A program made the translations under genes and the position numbers. From Candidatus Zixiibacteriota bacterium (GTDB taxonomy: Bacteria > Zixibacteria > MSB-5A5 > GN15 > FEB-12), in assembly GCA_029932795.1 (NCBI GenBank), contig JAOZPL010000156.1:1-5474 (forward strand): a stretch of 5,474 bases of DNA, written 5' to 3'. Every line of letters starts with the position of its first letter. The stretch's first letter is position 1. Below, in pieces: positions 1 through 4,820 of the stretch. The notes beneath the pieces were generated by a model. It searched no databases. It was not told the DNA's origin and saw nothing but the letters and a program-made list of their open reading frames with translations.

Positions 1-29
1 ACTCGGGAAGAAAACCCGGCTGTGAACAT

Positions 30-58
30 TACTTGAATTGCGAGTAAAAATGTATAAT
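30..58 (+). promoter_or_regulatory. Candidate promoter of the FlgD-like/lipoprotein unit
   Basis: A perfect TATAAT lies at 53-58. The hexamer 17 bases upstream (TACTTG, 30-35) is a poor -35, so the call rests on the -10 alone. A start seven bases past the -10 would fall near base 65, only about three bases before the preferred ATG at 68, which would give an almost leaderless mRNA. It could instead be a chance AT-rich hexamer within a longer operon that begins outside the window. Confidence 0.35.
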
Positions 59-67
59 GGTTGTTGT

Positions 68-709
68 ATGAGACAACTGCTTTTAAGATCATGTCTTGTA
101 TTCCTGTTGATTCTGTCTGTCTGGCCCGCAAGTCTGGTCGCCCGGCAGGACTGGGAAACGATGCAGACTCCGCCGCTCGATTCGGCAGAGGCCTGGAATC
201 TGCGGGTATGGCTGGGTTTGGAAAGATCGTCGACATGTCGGGTCATAGTGTCAATTATCGATCAACGCGGGGACACGGCGCGACATTTTCTGAACCGCAT
301 GTTACCGTCGGGTTATTACAATTTCTACTGGGACAAGAGGGATGACTCCGGCAATTTCGTTGATAGCGGGACTTACCGCTATCTCGTGGATGACTGCACC
401 GGTGGACGAAGCGGGAGACTGTTTGTTCGGTATAAGAAGTGGGAGCGGCTCAGCAGCCTGTCGATTGACCATTTCGACGAGGATCAGAGCCTTTCGTTTG
501 AGCTTCTTGCAGACTCCGTGATTGTAACGCTGGAGATAGAGAACAGGCGGGGCTTAGCGATTGATCGCCTGATTGTCGATTCACTCATGCACGCGGGAGA
601 GTATCGGTGTACATGGTCACCGGAGAAACGGATTCCATCGGGCATATATACGGTGAAGCTCCGCGTCGGCGATTTTGTGCACAGTGCCAAGGTCAGGTAC
701 AAAAGATGA
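68..709 (+). CDS. Exported protein with two FlgD-like Ig domains, function unknown
   Basis: 213 residues from the preferred ATG. Residues 1-25 form a signal peptide (Met-Arg, a hydrophobic core at about 9-19, likely cleavage near Ala25), so the protein should be exported. Residues 45-110 resemble the FlgD Ig-like beta-sandwich: a V-x-V-x-[IL]-[IL]-D strand, LPSGYY at 79-84, then W-D-x-R-D-D-x-G and V-D-S-G-T-Y at 98-103. Residues 143-213 repeat the pattern more loosely (W-S-P-E-K, then I-P-S-G-I-Y). The family usually occurs as a C-terminal module of large secreted proteins; here the domains make up nearly the whole protein. Upstream in-frame starts exist (TTG 38, ATG 50) but would put a non-typical Cys-Cys stretch before the signal peptide. 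No clear Shine-Dalgarno precedes ATG 68. The stop overlaps the next start. The fold assignment is fairly secure; the role is unknown, perhaps envelope scaffolding or adhesion. Confidence 0.8.
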   Translation: MRQLLLRSCLVFLLILSVWPASLVARQDWETMQTPPLDSAEAWNLRVWLGLERSSTCRVIVSIIDQRGDTARHFLNRMLPSGYYNFYWDKRDDSGNFVDSGTYRYLVDDCTGGRSGRLFVRYKKWERLSSLSIDHFDEDQSLSFELLADSVIVTLEIENRRGLAIDRLIVDSLMHAGEYRCTWSPEKRIPSGIYTVKLRVGDFVHSAKVRYKR

Positions 710-1158
710 GAAGCTTCATTGTTGGCGTCGGTCTTTTGCTTCTTGTCGGCTGCGGCAAGAAGCAGACAATAATCTATGACCAGCCATCCTTTCCAACAGG
801 GGGGCGGTATGAAATAGCATGGGTCGATCCGGAGCTGGTTTTTTCAGACACGCTGTTCACTCTTATCAGGTCAGATCGAATCGATTCTCTCTACGTTAAG
901 AAACCGGACATGTACGCCAGGGTGGTCCCTTCCATCCGTTTTGACATAAACGAGGATAAGTGCAACGTTGCAGTGAATCTCCTGGACACTCATTTGAGAG
1001 TGGTAATACCGCTGTTCGTGCGGCGGTTACCTGCTGGTTACTATAAACTGACTTTCAATCCCGATCGCTTATCCGTCGGGGCAGGTCGATCTGCTTCCCA
1101 TTATCTGCAGGTTGATTTCTGTGACCGTTCTGTCCGCAAGGCGTTCGTAGTTCGCTAG
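706..1158 (+). CDS. Small putative lipoprotein with a degenerate FlgD-like domain
   Basis: 150 residues from ATG 706, which overlaps the upstream TGA as ATGA, so translation is probably coupled. An in-frame ATG at 607 would extend into the upstream gene and bury the signal peptide, and is rejected. Residues 1-16 form a lipoprotein signal: a short hydrophobic stretch ending in Leu-Val-Gly-Cys, with Cys16 the predicted lipidated residue. The +2 residue is Gly rather than Asp. The C-terminal part (about 86-150) resembles the first domain of the upstream protein: Cys-x-Val-x-Val-x-Leu-Leu-Asp at its start and LPAGYY at 108-113, matching LPSGYY there, then a late aromatic strand. It lacks the W-D-x-R-D-D-x-G loop. 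I do not recognise a named family. The pair probably acts together at the membrane or cell surface; that is inference from the overlap and the shared fold. Confidence 0.8.
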   Translation: MRSFIVGVGLLLLVGCGKKQTIIYDQPSFPTGGRYEIAWVDPELVFSDTLFTLIRSDRIDSLYVKKPDMYARVVPSIRFDINEDKCNVAVNLLDTHLRVVIPLFVRRLPAGYYKLTFNPDRLSVGAGRSASHYLQVDFCDRSVRKAFVVR

Positions 1159-1260
1159 CCGACGGCCGCATTCTCGGCTCTGGTCGTTGTCCAATAATTG
1201 CGCAGACGGGCGCCTACATTCCCGTATTATTCTGCCGATACATGGGGATAAGTCCCGGTG
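1157..1260 (+). promoter_or_regulatory. Leader of the sigma54 activator gene: weak -10 and two hairpins
   Basis: The 143 bases between the lipoprotein and the response regulator hold a 6-bp inverted repeat AGCCGA/TCGGCT (1157-1162 and 1174-1179) that overlaps the stop codon and lacks a T tract. They also hold a TATTAT (1225-1230, five of six to the -10 consensus) with no matching -35 at normal spacing, and a small hairpin with core GGGA-TAAG-TCCC (1245-1256). GATAAG occurs twice, at 1247-1252 and 1263-1268. No GG-N10-GC sigma54 promoter was seen. Each element is weak alone. Confidence 0.25.
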
Positions 1261-1301
1261 TCGATAAGCCGGATGATTAATTCTACCCTCGAGGTGCAAC
1301 C

Positions 1302-2675
1302 ATGCCTAACATACTTGTGGTCGAAGATAAGGATTCGATGCGCAATATGCTGACCCAGACCCTTGTCGAGGAAGGCTATCGGGTCGATGCGGCCGAGGAT
1401 GGCAAAAAAGCCCTCGATCTGGTGCACAACAAGTCTTACGATCTGGTACTGACGGATCTGAAAATGCCGAATGTCGATGGGCTCCGGGTCCTGTCGGAAG
1501 TTAAAGAAACAGACACGGACACATCCGTGATACTAATGACCGCCTATGGCACGATAGAGGATGCTGTTGCGGCCATGAAAAGCGGCGCTTATGATTTCAT
1601 CACCAAACCTTTTGATACCGAGCATCTCTGTGTTTTGATTGGTCGGGCACTGGAAAACCGCCGTCTAGTGGCGGAGAACACGCTGCTTCGGCAAGAATTG
1701 TTCGCCGACCAGGGATTCGCCAACATCATTGGCAAGAGTGCGAAAATGATCGAGTTGGGTGATCTGGTGAAAAAGGTCGCCGGTTCCGATGCCTCGGTTC
1801 TCTTGCAGGGTGAGTCAGGTACCGGCAAGGAACTACTGGCGCGAGCTATTCATTCTCTGTCGAATCGTAAGGATGGTCCGTATATTGCCATCAACTCTGC
1901 AGCTATCCCCCGGGAACTTCTCGAAAACGAATTGTTCGGTTCTGAACGGGGAGCTTTTACGGGTGCTCACGCCCGGAAAATGGGGAAGTTTGAGATTGCC
2001 AACGGCGGGACGGTTTTCTTGGATGAAATCGGGGATATGGATGTTGCCCTTCAAGCCAAACTGCTCCGGGTACTGCAACAGAAAAACTTTGAACGTCTGG
2101 GGGGGACGAAGACGGTGGATGTCGATGTCCGCGTAATCGCCGCCACCAACATGGACCTGCCGGAACTCATTAGCCAGAAACGATTCCGCGAGGACCTTTA
2201 TTACCGGCTCTCGGTCTTTCCTCTGAACGTCCCGCCCCTCAGGGAACGGCTGGACGATATCCCGGCTCTTACGGAGTACTTCGTTGACAAATACTGTAAA
2301 GAAATGAAGAAGCCGGTCAAATCTCTTACCCGTGAGGCGTTCAGTCTCCTGGAGAAATACCACTGGCCCGGGAATGTCCGAGAACTGGAGAACACTATTG
2401 AACGGGCCGTGATCCTGGCTGAAGGCAAGAGAATCACTCCGGAGCATCTGGCTATAAGACTGCGTCGTACCGACGAGATACAGCTTCGTGATGGGGCCGG
2501 ACTTAAAGAGATTGGCGCCCACGCTCAGGCCCAGGCGGAGAGGGGGACCATCATCCGCGTGCTCAAAGAGGTTCGGGGCAACAAGCGCAAGTGTGCCAGA
2601 GTCCTCAAGATTGATTACACGACCCTGTTTGACAAAATAAAAAAATATCAGATAGATGATAAGGATCTTGCGTAG
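1302..2675 (+). CDS. NtrC-family sigma54-dependent response regulator
   Basis: 457 residues, full length for the family, with Shine-Dalgarno GAGGTG (1291-1296) five bases before the ATG. The receiver domain spans about 1-120: acidic pocket Glu8/Asp9, phosphoacceptor Asp52, Thr80 and Lys102 are all present. The AAA+ domain spans about 142-370: Walker A GESGTGKE at 170-177, the sigma54-contacting GAFTGA loop at 217-222, Walker B around Val238-Glu242, sensor I VRVIAATN at 276-283, FREDLYYRL at 295-303 and WPGNVRELEN at 355-364. A Fis-type helix-turn-helix lies at about 415-450. With GAFTGA intact it should remodel sigma54 closed complexes after phosphorylation by a histidine kinase and activate enhancer-controlled promoters. 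No kinase gene lies within the window, so the partner and regulon cannot be named. AtoC, ZraR and NtrC share this architecture, so no gene symbol is given. The gene ends in two consecutive terminators. Confidence 0.97.
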   Translation: MPNILVVEDKDSMRNMLTQTLVEEGYRVDAAEDGKKALDLVHNKSYDLVLTDLKMPNVDGLRVLSEVKETDTDTSVILMTAYGTIEDAVAAMKSGAYDFITKPFDTEHLCVLIGRALENRRLVAENTLLRQELFADQGFANIIGKSAKMIELGDLVKKVAGSDASVLLQGESGTGKELLARAIHSLSNRKDGPYIAINSAAIPRELLENELFGSERGAFTGAHARKMGKFEIANGGTVFLDEIGDMDVALQAKLLRVLQQKNFERLGGTKTVDVDVRVIAATNMDLPELISQKRFREDLYYRLSVFPLNVPPLRERLDDIPALTEYFVDKYCKEMKKPVKSLTREAFSLLEKYHWPGNVRELENTIERAVILAEGKRITPEHLAIRLRRTDEIQLRDGAGLKEIGAHAQAQAERGTIIRVLKEVRGNKRKCARVLKIDYTTLFDKIKKYQIDDKDLA

Positions 2676-2681
2676 CCAGCC

Positions 2682-2711
2682 AGTGAACCGGTGGGAATGC
2701 GGTTCACTTTT
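2682..2711 (+). terminator. First hairpin of a double terminator
   Basis: AGTGAACCG (2682-2690) and CGGTTCACT (2700-2708) form a perfect 9-bp stem with a 9-base loop, starting seven bases after the response regulator stop. It is followed by only a short TTTAT run, so alone it would be a weak intrinsic terminator or an mRNA 3'-end stabiliser. Confidence 0.65.
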
Positions 2712-2720
2712 ATCATAGAG

Positions 2721-2747
2721 AAACCGCCCAACCGGGCGGTTTTTTTT
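2721..2747 (+). terminator. Strong intrinsic terminator after the response regulator
   Basis: AAACCGCCC (2721-2729) pairs with GGGCGGTTT (2734-2742) across a 4-base AACC loop, and an uninterrupted run of eight T covers 2740-2747. The GC-rich core, tight loop and T tract are textbook for Rho-independent termination. The A run on the 5' side means it could also work, less strongly, on the opposite strand. Confidence 0.93.
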
Positions 2748-2756
2748 ATGGGAGTC

Positions 2757-2794
2757 CATGCGGTTCAGCAACCCGTGGTGCATGCGGCTGAACC
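2757..2794. repeat. Inverted repeat GGTTCAGC/GCTGAACC with a direct repeat
   Basis: GGTTCAGC (2762-2769) and GCTGAACC (2787-2794) are a perfect 8-bp inverted repeat with a 17-base spacer. CATGCGG also occurs twice in direct orientation (2757-2763 and 2781-2787). ATGCGGTTCA at 2758-2767 is an exact copy of 2697-2706 in the first terminator hairpin. No T tract follows. It could be an operator, a residual terminator or a decayed repeat unit. Confidence 0.4.
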
Positions 2795-2832
2795 TCTGCT
2801 GGTCGGTTTCGGAGACTTTTTTATCGCCTTTC

Positions 2833-2844
2833 GGCGGTACCGCC
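2833..2844. promoter_or_regulatory. 12-bp perfect palindrome upstream of the HNH promoter candidate
   Basis: GGCGGTACCGCC reads the same on both strands and ends 18 bases before the TTGACA at 2863. The position fits a dimeric activator site or an upstream operator, but no known regulator motif is recognised. Confidence 0.35.
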
Positions 2845-2862
2845 CCGAGTCGTAGAAATCTG

Positions 2863-2892
2863 TTGACAGGACAGGATCATCGGTTAATTTAT
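2863..2892 (+). promoter_or_regulatory. Candidate promoter of the HNH endonuclease gene
   Basis: A consensus TTGACA lies at 2863-2868. Sixteen bases later TAATTT (2885-2890) is a partial -10. Read in Bacteroidetes style, TTG (2863-2865), 19 bases, then TAATTTAT (2885-2892) matches most of TAnnTTTG. The AT-rich stretch that follows (2884-2901) fits promoter melting. It sits after the double terminator and about 105-110 bases before the ATG, so the HNH gene is probably transcribed on its own with a leader of roughly 100 bases. Confidence 0.55.
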
Positions 2893-2907
2893 AAAAAATA
2901 ATCGGTC

Positions 2908-2932
2908 GGAGATCTCCAGTTGCAAGTTGCAA
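2908..2932. promoter_or_regulatory. Palindrome plus tandem heptamer in the HNH leader
   Basis: GGAGATCTCC (2908-2917) is a perfect 10-bp palindrome, followed one base later by two head-to-tail copies of GTTGCAA (2919-2925 and 2926-2932). Since TTGCAA is self-complementary, the pair also forms an inverted repeat TTGCAA-G-TTGCAA. The location just downstream of the promoter candidate suits a repressor site. The regulator is unknown. Confidence 0.35.
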
Positions 2933-2950
2933 CGGAGAGCACCAAGCTGA

Positions 2951-2986
2951 ATCCCGCTATCGGGTCTTGCTTTGTGTCGACGGGAT
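2951..2986 (+). other. Mutually exclusive hairpins before the HNH start codon
   Basis: CCCG (2953-2956) can pair with CGGG (2961-2964) across a 4-base loop, or, extended as ATCCCG (2951-2956), with CGGGAT (2981-2986). The latter includes the only purine-rich Shine-Dalgarno-like stretch before ATG 2997. The stems are short, so a regulatory role is speculative. Confidence 0.25.
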
Positions 2987-2996
2987 AGTGAACGGT

Positions 2997-3515
2997 ATGA
3001 ACGGTTCAATCATCAACAGACACGTGCTGCTTCTCAATCAGAACTACGAGCCTCTTACGGTCTGTTCGGCCCGGCGGGCAATTGTTCTCATGTTCCAGGG
3101 GAAAGCGGAGATGATCCAGGCCTCTGACGGCCTGAAAATACGGACAGTAACAAGAAGTTATGCTCTGCCGTCTGTCGTCCGGCTATGGCAGTACCGGCGG
3201 GTCCCGTATAAGCGGATAATGCTGACTCGTAAGAACATTATTACCCGCGATGGCCATCGCTGTCAGTACTGCGGCGCAACGAAGGGGCCGATGACTGTAG
3301 ATCATGTCCTTCCCAAGACTCGCCACGGGGCCGACAGTTGGGAGAATATGGTTTGTGCGTGCATCAAGTGTAACAATAAGAAGGGAGACCGGACTTTGCA
3401 CGAAGCCGGTATGACCCTTCTTAAGCGGCCGACACGCCCGACCAACATTACTTTCATTCAACGCCATATCGGCATCCCCGATCACCGCTGGCGTCAGTAT
3501 CTGTTTATGGACTAG
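2997..3515 (+). CDS. HNH endonuclease with zinc-binding CxxC pairs
   Basis: 172 residues from ATG 2997. In-frame TTG 2967 and GTG 2988 are possible starts, but family members usually begin a few residues before a V-L-L-L-N-x-x-Y-E-P-L stretch, which here starts at residue 10. The N-terminal part (10-75) carries that motif, an R-R-A-I-V-L strand and L-P-S-V-V-R-L. The HNH fold follows at about 80-131: Cys89-x-x-Cys92 and Cys122-x-x-Cys125 as a zinc site, Asp102-His103 with His103 the likely catalytic general base, Asn117 in S-W-E-N, and C-N-N-K-K-G-D. The family cuts DNA using a divalent metal. This stand-alone version is widespread in bacteria as a probable housekeeping protein of unknown target, and no methylase, integrase or phage gene lies beside it here. 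It follows its own promoter candidate, with only weak Shine-Dalgarno support. The nuclease call is firm; the biological role is unknown. Confidence 0.92.
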   Translation: MNGSIINRHVLLLNQNYEPLTVCSARRAIVLMFQGKAEMIQASDGLKIRTVTRSYALPSVVRLWQYRRVPYKRIMLTRKNIITRDGHRCQYCGATKGPMTVDHVLPKTRHGADSWENMVCACIKCNNKKGDRTLHEAGMTLLKRPTRPTNITFIQRHIGIPDHRWRQYLFMD

Positions 3516-3558
3516 GGTAGCGATCAGCCACTTGCCGGGCGCCTTTTTAAAAACTGAA

Positions 3559-3594
3559 TTGTTGCATGCTTGCTTGTTACGTTTGATGAACGTA
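3559..3594 (+). promoter_or_regulatory. Candidate promoter and overlapping operator of the flavin reductase gene
   Basis: TACGTTTG (3578-3585) fits the Bacteroidetes TAnnTTTG element exactly, with a TTG at 3559-3561 sixteen bases upstream, slightly short of the usual spacing. The inverted repeat TACGTT-TGATG-AACGTA (3578-3594) overlaps this element, as a repressor site would. ACGTAC recurs at 3590-3595 and 3620-3625. A start near 3592 would give a leader of about 65 bases. Confidence 0.35.
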
Positions 3595-3656
3595 CTGCCT
3601 GTGACGGAGCAAAAGCCATACGTACACAAAGGGGACAGGTGAAATGAGGTGATAAT

Positions 3657-4208
3657 ATGAAGAAAGTCGCTTATCCGATCGACAAGCGCCAGTGGTGTCC
3701 CAGCCTGATTCCCGGGCCGGTGGTTCTGATATCGACCTGTGACTCTGAAAAGAACCCAAACATCGCGCCCAAGAGCTGGGTTCAGATGGTATCCTTCGAG
3801 CCGCCAATACTGATGTTCTCGGGTGCGAAAGGGAACACTACAGAGGTCAACATTATGGCGACTGGCTGTTTTGGTGTGAACCTGGTGGATTCCTCAATGG
3901 CGTCCAGGGTCTACAGATGCACAGAACATTTCGGACAGGAAAGGATAGAGAAAAGCGGGCTCCGGCTGGTGGAAGCGTCACGCATCGACGCGCCACTGGT
4001 GGATGACTGCAGAGCGCATCTTGAATGCCGTCTTCACAGCACCGGACAAGTGGGCAGTGGTTTCGTTGTTTTCGGTGAAATCATCGCAGCCTCGATATGG
4101 CAGGAGATACTTGCTGCCAGAGGCGTTGGAAGATACGAGTTGCTTGATCAAATTGTCTTTGTTGAGAATGGCATGTTCGCGTCAATCAACAAAATCACGA
4201 GAATATAG
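3657..4208 (+). CDS. Flavin reductase-like FMN-binding protein
   Basis: 183 residues, ATG chosen because GAGGTG (3646-3651) lies five bases upstream, the same sequence and spacing as for the response regulator gene. The sequence fits the flavin reductase-like (DIM6/NTAB) split-barrel family: P-G-P-V-V-L-I-S-T at 19-27, N-I-A-P-K-S-W at 35-41, V-S-F-E-P-P-I-L-M-F at 45-54, then an N-T-T-E-V-N-I segment, G-C-F-G-V-N-L, and a late H-x-x-G-x-V strand region. Members bind FMN and either reduce flavin with NAD(P)H for a partner oxygenase or act as small flavoprotein oxidoreductases. The length is typical. No signal peptide is seen, so it should be cytosolic. The VOC gene follows after 103 bases and could be co-transcribed, but a shared substrate is only a guess. 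The precise reaction cannot be assigned. Confidence 0.88.
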   Translation: MKKVAYPIDKRQWCPSLIPGPVVLISTCDSEKNPNIAPKSWVQMVSFEPPILMFSGAKGNTTEVNIMATGCFGVNLVDSSMASRVYRCTEHFGQERIEKSGLRLVEASRIDAPLVDDCRAHLECRLHSTGQVGSGFVVFGEIIAASIWQEILAARGVGRYELLDQIVFVENGMFASINKITRI

Positions 4209-4223
4209 CCCGGAGCTAATGTG

Positions 4224-4261
4224 ATTGTGGTTGTGGAGAACCACGATTGCACTGCGGTGCA
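4224..4261 (+). other. Two tandem hairpins between the flavin reductase and VOC genes
   Basis: ATTGTGGTT (4224-4232) pairs with AACCACGAT (4239-4247), a 9-bp stem with one G-T pair and a 6-base loop. Immediately after it, TGCAC (4248-4252) pairs with GTGCA (4257-4261) across a 4-base loop. Neither has a T tract, so intrinsic termination is unlikely. Candidate roles are mRNA processing or stability control between two cistrons, or a protein-binding site. Confidence 0.5.
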
Positions 4262-4311
4262 TGCGCCAACCGGCTACCGAAAAACATCGTTGCAGGAAAG
4301 GAGACAGAACC

Positions 4312-4695
4312 ATGGTAAAGAGAATCTGGGATGTCACGTTTACGGTGAGCGATCTCCCGAAAACGGTTCATTTCTATGAGAAGATTCTCGGGTTGCAGAA
4401 GAAGTACCAGTTCAGGGATTATGCGGGCTTTGATTGTGGAGGTGTGGAACTGGGGTTGCGAAGCTGGGGAGAGCGCGAGAATCCCCGGCAGGGCGAGCCG
4501 TGCATTGACTTCGCAGTAGATAATGTAGATGACGTGTATCATGCTCTGAGAGAAAAAGGAGTTGAATTCGCGGACGAGCCCAAGGATACCGCGTGGGGTG
4601 GACGGGTCGCCTCCTTTTCGGATCCGGACGGAAACAGCCTGCAGTTTGTGGAGATTGACTGGGACAAGTACTTGAGAGCCTGCGCACCCAAGTAG
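4312..4695 (+). CDS. VOC (glyoxalase/bleomycin resistance fold) protein
   Basis: 127 residues from ATG 4312, chosen for the strong AAGGAG-type Shine-Dalgarno (GGAG at 4300-4303, eight bases upstream). An in-frame ATG at 4225 would overlap the hairpins and adds no domain. The sequence is a single VOC module of two beta-alpha-beta-beta-beta halves: V-T-F-T-V-S-D-L near 8-15, F-Y-E-K-I-L-G-L at 21-28, V-E-L-G-L at 45-49, I-D-F-A-V-D-N-V at 65-72, and F-S-D-P-D-G-N-S-L-Q-F-V-E at 102-114. Glu46 and Glu114 sit at usual metal-ligand positions, but the first ligand (normally His) is Asp7 and the third appears to be Cys64. VOC proteins include lyases, dioxygenases, epimerases and drug-binding proteins. 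No substrate can be assigned, and the upstream flavin reductase is at most a hint of redox or detoxification chemistry. Confidence 0.9.
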   Translation: MVKRIWDVTFTVSDLPKTVHFYEKILGLQKKYQFRDYAGFDCGGVELGLRSWGERENPRQGEPCIDFAVDNVDDVYHALREKGVEFADEPKDTAWGGRVASFSDPDGNSLQFVEIDWDKYLRACAPK

Positions 4696-4734
4696 GTGAG
4701 CATCCTCTGACTGTCAGGGTTTGAGGAATGGAGG

Positions 4735-4761
4735 AAAAGAAGGCATTGTGCCCCTTTTTTT
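4735..4761 (+). terminator. Probable weak intrinsic terminator after the VOC gene
   Basis: GGCA (4742-4745) pairs with TGCC (4749-4752) over a TTG loop. Beyond a two-by-two mismatch, AAAAG (4735-4739) can pair with the start of a run of seven T at 4755-4761. The T tract is good but the GC stem is short. Its place between the VOC stop and the trpS promoter candidate supports the call. Confidence 0.5.
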
Positions 4762-4762
4762 G

Positions 4763-4791
4763 TTGATTTGCAGTTGCCTTGTAGATAGAAT
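4763..4791 (+). promoter_or_regulatory. Sigma70-type promoter candidate of trpS
   Basis: TTGATT (4763-4768) and TAGAAT (4786-4791) are separated by exactly 17 bases, matching the consensus hexamers at four and five of six positions. A start near 4798 would leave a leader of only about 23 bases before the trpS ATG, too short for a T-box or a leader-peptide attenuator. Confidence 0.65.
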
Positions 4792-4804
4792 GCCGGCCTG
4801 ATAT

Positions 4805-4819
4805 TGCGGCGGAACCGCA
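4805..4819 (+). other. Small hairpin over the trpS ribosome binding region
   Basis: TGCGG (4805-4809) and CCGCA (4815-4819) form a 5-bp stem with loop CGGAA, ending directly before the trpS ATG. The only Shine-Dalgarno-like bases (GGCGGA, 4808-4813) lie within it, so it may lower or tune initiation. Confidence 0.4.
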
Positions 4820-4820
4820 T

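Noticed and set aside
1..36. Possible tail of an upstream gene
   Set aside because: All three + strand frames are open from base 1 and stop within 25-45 bases (stops at 23, 34 and 43). Nothing distinguishes a real C-terminus from chance.
607..705. N-terminal extension of the lipoprotein to ATG 607
   Set aside because: It would overlap the upstream gene by about 100 bases and place a hydrophilic stretch before the lipoprotein signal, whereas ATG 706 gives a proper signal and an ATGA overlap.
1181..1203. Sigma54-type promoter before the response regulator gene
   Set aside because: A TGG and a TTGC are present, but 16 bases separate GG from GC instead of 10.
1833..2783. A 316-codon open frame on the minus strand
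   Set aside because: It lies antisense to the AAA+ and DNA-binding parts of the sigma54 activator, whose conserved motifs prove the + strand frame. The minus-strand translation shows no recognisable domain, and its start falls in the inverted-repeat region without a good ribosome binding site.
2748..2855. A 35-codon + strand frame beginning right after the terminator T tract
   Set aside because: The eight T bases occupy the place of a Shine-Dalgarno, no promoter precedes it, and the segment is better explained by the repeat and palindrome it contains.
3516..3560. Terminator after the HNH gene
   Set aside because: A GC-rich run precedes TTTTTAAAAA (3544-3553), but no stem of useful length can be drawn next to the T run.
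3183..3629. A 148-codon open frame on the minus strand
   Set aside because: It is antisense to the HNH domain, which is clearly coding on the + strand. The translation has no family features.
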